This document shows positions 6,219 to 7,019 of a stretch of DNA of 7,019 bases, in pieces. Source of the DNA: Beijerinckiaceae bacterium (GTDB taxonomy: Bacteria; Pseudomonadota; Alphaproteobacteria; Rhizobiales; Beijerinckiaceae); assembly GCA_022702195.1 (NCBI GenBank), contig JAKONB010000539.1, positions 1-7,019 on the forward strand, written 5' to 3'. Position 1 is the first letter of the stretch. Each line of letters opens with the position of its first letter. The notes under the pieces are model-generated. The model did not search any database. It was not told where the DNA came from and saw only the letters and a list, made by a program, of their open reading frames with translations. The translations under genes were made by a program, and so were the position numbers.

Positions 6219-6250
6219 CGGTGTGAAAGCCAGGGGGCTCGGTGTGAAAG
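6219..6250 (+). repeat. 11-base direct repeat, two copies spaced 21 bases
   Basis: CGGTGTGAAAG occurs at 6219-6229 and again, exactly, at 6240-6250. The copies start 21 bases apart, about two turns of the helix, so a protein could bind both on one face. They lie 61-92 bases upstream of the PAS-GAF sensor start, where a regulator site would be expected. No known motif is recognised; a chance duplication is possible. Confidence 0.4.
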
Positions 6251-6310
6251 ACGAATCGGGAGCGCGTGGCGGGTCGTGGAATCAACGGTGGTTTCGGGAG
6301 GCGGGGTTTG

Positions 6311-7019
6311 ATGTCGGGACAAGCCATGGGTTGGCCTCCGCAATCCTGCACAGACGCGAGCGGGCTCCCGCCGGACATCCTTCACCGGTCCGTCTTCGAG
6401 AGCGCCGTCGATTTCGCCATGGTCGCCACCGGCCTTGACGGTCGGGTCGTCGCCTGGAACGTCGGGGCCGAGCGCGTGCTCGGCTGGTCTGCATCGGAGA
6501 TGGAGGGGGAGGCGGTCGACCGGTTCTTCACGCCCGAGGACCGTGCCGAGGGACGCCCGGCCGTCGAGATGAGTCTTGCGCTGGCGGAGGGGCGTGCCGC
6601 CGACGAGCGCTGGCACATACGCAAGGACGGCAGCAGGTTCTGGGCGAGTGGCGAAACGATGCCGCTCCGGGACACCTCCGGCGCGCATATCGGCTTCCTC
6701 AAGATCCTTCGCGACAGGACCGAGGCGCGCGAGGCCGGGGAAGCGTTGCGGGAAGCCGAGATACGGCGGGCCACCCTGCTGGAGCTGACCGACAGGCTGC
6801 GTGACATCCGCGATCCGGCCGACCTGAGCCACGCGGGCTGCGAGGTCCTGGGGACAGCCCTGGGGGTGAGCCGGGTCGGTTACGGCATCATCGACAAAGC
6901 CTCGGAAACCATCACCATCGAGCGGGACTGGAACGCACCCGGCATCGAGAGCCTGGCCGGCGTGCTGCAATTTCGCGATTACGGGTCGTACATCGACGAC
7001 CTGAAGCGCGGCGAGACCG
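6311..7019 (+). CDS. PAS-GAF sensor protein, probable histidine kinase N-terminus, 3' end off window
   Basis: An open frame of 236 codons runs from ATG 6311 to the right edge. Residues ~28-120 are a PAS domain (FESAVDFAMVATGLDGRVVA, WNVGAERVLGWSASEMEG). The PAC extension spans ~98-138 (DERWHIRKDGSRFWASGETM, GFLKILRDRTEAREAGEAL), which links to a coiled-coil-like linker. From ~155 a GAF domain begins (LLELTDRLRDI, LGVSRVGYGIID, ETITIERDWNAPGIESLAGV, FRDYGSYIDDLKRGE). This PAS-GAF order is typical of cytoplasmic hybrid sensor kinases in Methylobacterium-like bacteria, normally followed by further PAS, HisKA, HATPase and sometimes a receiver; those parts lie outside the window, so kinase identity is inferred. 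GGGAGG at 6296-6301, 9 bases before the ATG, fixes the start. No membrane segment or signal peptide is visible. Ligand unknown. Confidence 0.88.
   Translation, partial: MSGQAMGWPPQSCTDASGLPPDILHRSVFESAVDFAMVATGLDGRVVAWNVGAERVLGWSASEMEGEAVDRFFTPEDRAEGRPAVEMSLALAEGRAADERWHIRKDGSRFWASGETMPLRDTSGAHIGFLKILRDRTEAREAGEALREAEIRRATLLELTDRLRDIRDPADLSHAGCEVLGTALGVSRVGYGIIDKASETITIERDWNAPGIESLAGVLQFRDYGSYIDDLKRGET

Noticed and set aside
6279..6310. Possible EcfG-type stress promoter (GGAAT...GTT) before the PAS-GAF gene
   Set aside because: The spacer is about 21 bases rather than 16-17, and the -35 does not match GGAAC.
5891..6970. Minus-strand open frame of 359 codons
   Set aside because: Lies opposite the PAS-GAF gene and the receiver remnant, both recognisable on the plus strand; the product is an Arg/Pro/Gly-rich shadow.

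Overview
The window is G+C-rich (except for two short A/T-rich intergenic islands). It carries short, tightly spaced genes whose proteins (RND adaptor, HxlR regulator, VOC, DinB and DUF302 families, PAS/GAF kinase with the hybrid-kinase receiver style 'FDAVFSDVV') look like those of an alphaproteobacterium of the Hyphomicrobiales, most probably Methylobacteriaceae. That placement is an inference from protein style and base composition, not from a marker gene. No tRNA, rRNA, CRISPR array or insertion sequence was seen.

Layout. (1) 1-978, minus: the N-terminal 326 residues of an RND-type membrane fusion lipoprotein, running off the left edge. (2) 979-1249: a divergent regulatory region with two A/T-rich islands. 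(3) 1250-2155, plus: an alpha/beta hydrolase with a recognisable catalytic triad but two frame changes that cancel each other. (4) 2268-2390, plus: the first ~40 codons of a decayed DUF302-type gene with a lost start codon and an early stop. (5) 2391-2763: a non-coding stretch. (6) 4726-2764, minus: a three-gene operon made of a two-domain VOC (glyoxalase-like) protein, a PhnB-like VOC protein and a dihydrofolate-reductase-fold (RibD C-terminal) protein; the last is broken by a one-base loss in a C6 run. (7) 4824-5516, plus: an intact HxlR regulator with a C-terminal SCP2-like domain, transcribed divergently from that operon and the natural candidate for its regulator. (8) 5638-6191: two remnants, a DinB-family C-terminal piece (minus) and the receiver domain of a hybrid histidine kinase (plus), abutting around 5866-5878. 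(9) 6311-7019+, plus: the N-terminal PAS and start of a GAF domain of a sensor kinase, running off the right edge.

How it fits together. The intact parts are an efflux adaptor, the HxlR/VOC/PhnB unit and a PAS-GAF sensor. VOC, PhnB, DHFR-fold, DinB and DUF302 proteins are small accessory enzymes often found near one another in such genomes, usually with a small DNA-binding regulator, and their substrates are mostly unknown. The window shows such a region being eroded: at least five genes are frameshifted, truncated or carry stops, while five others stay fully open, which argues for real gene decay rather than uniformly poor sequence. I see no convincing undescribed system. The most useful leads are the HxlR-SCP2 divergent unit with its inverted repeat, the paired A/T islands upstream of the adaptor and hydrolase, and the receiver remnant beside a kinase of the type it would have belonged to.
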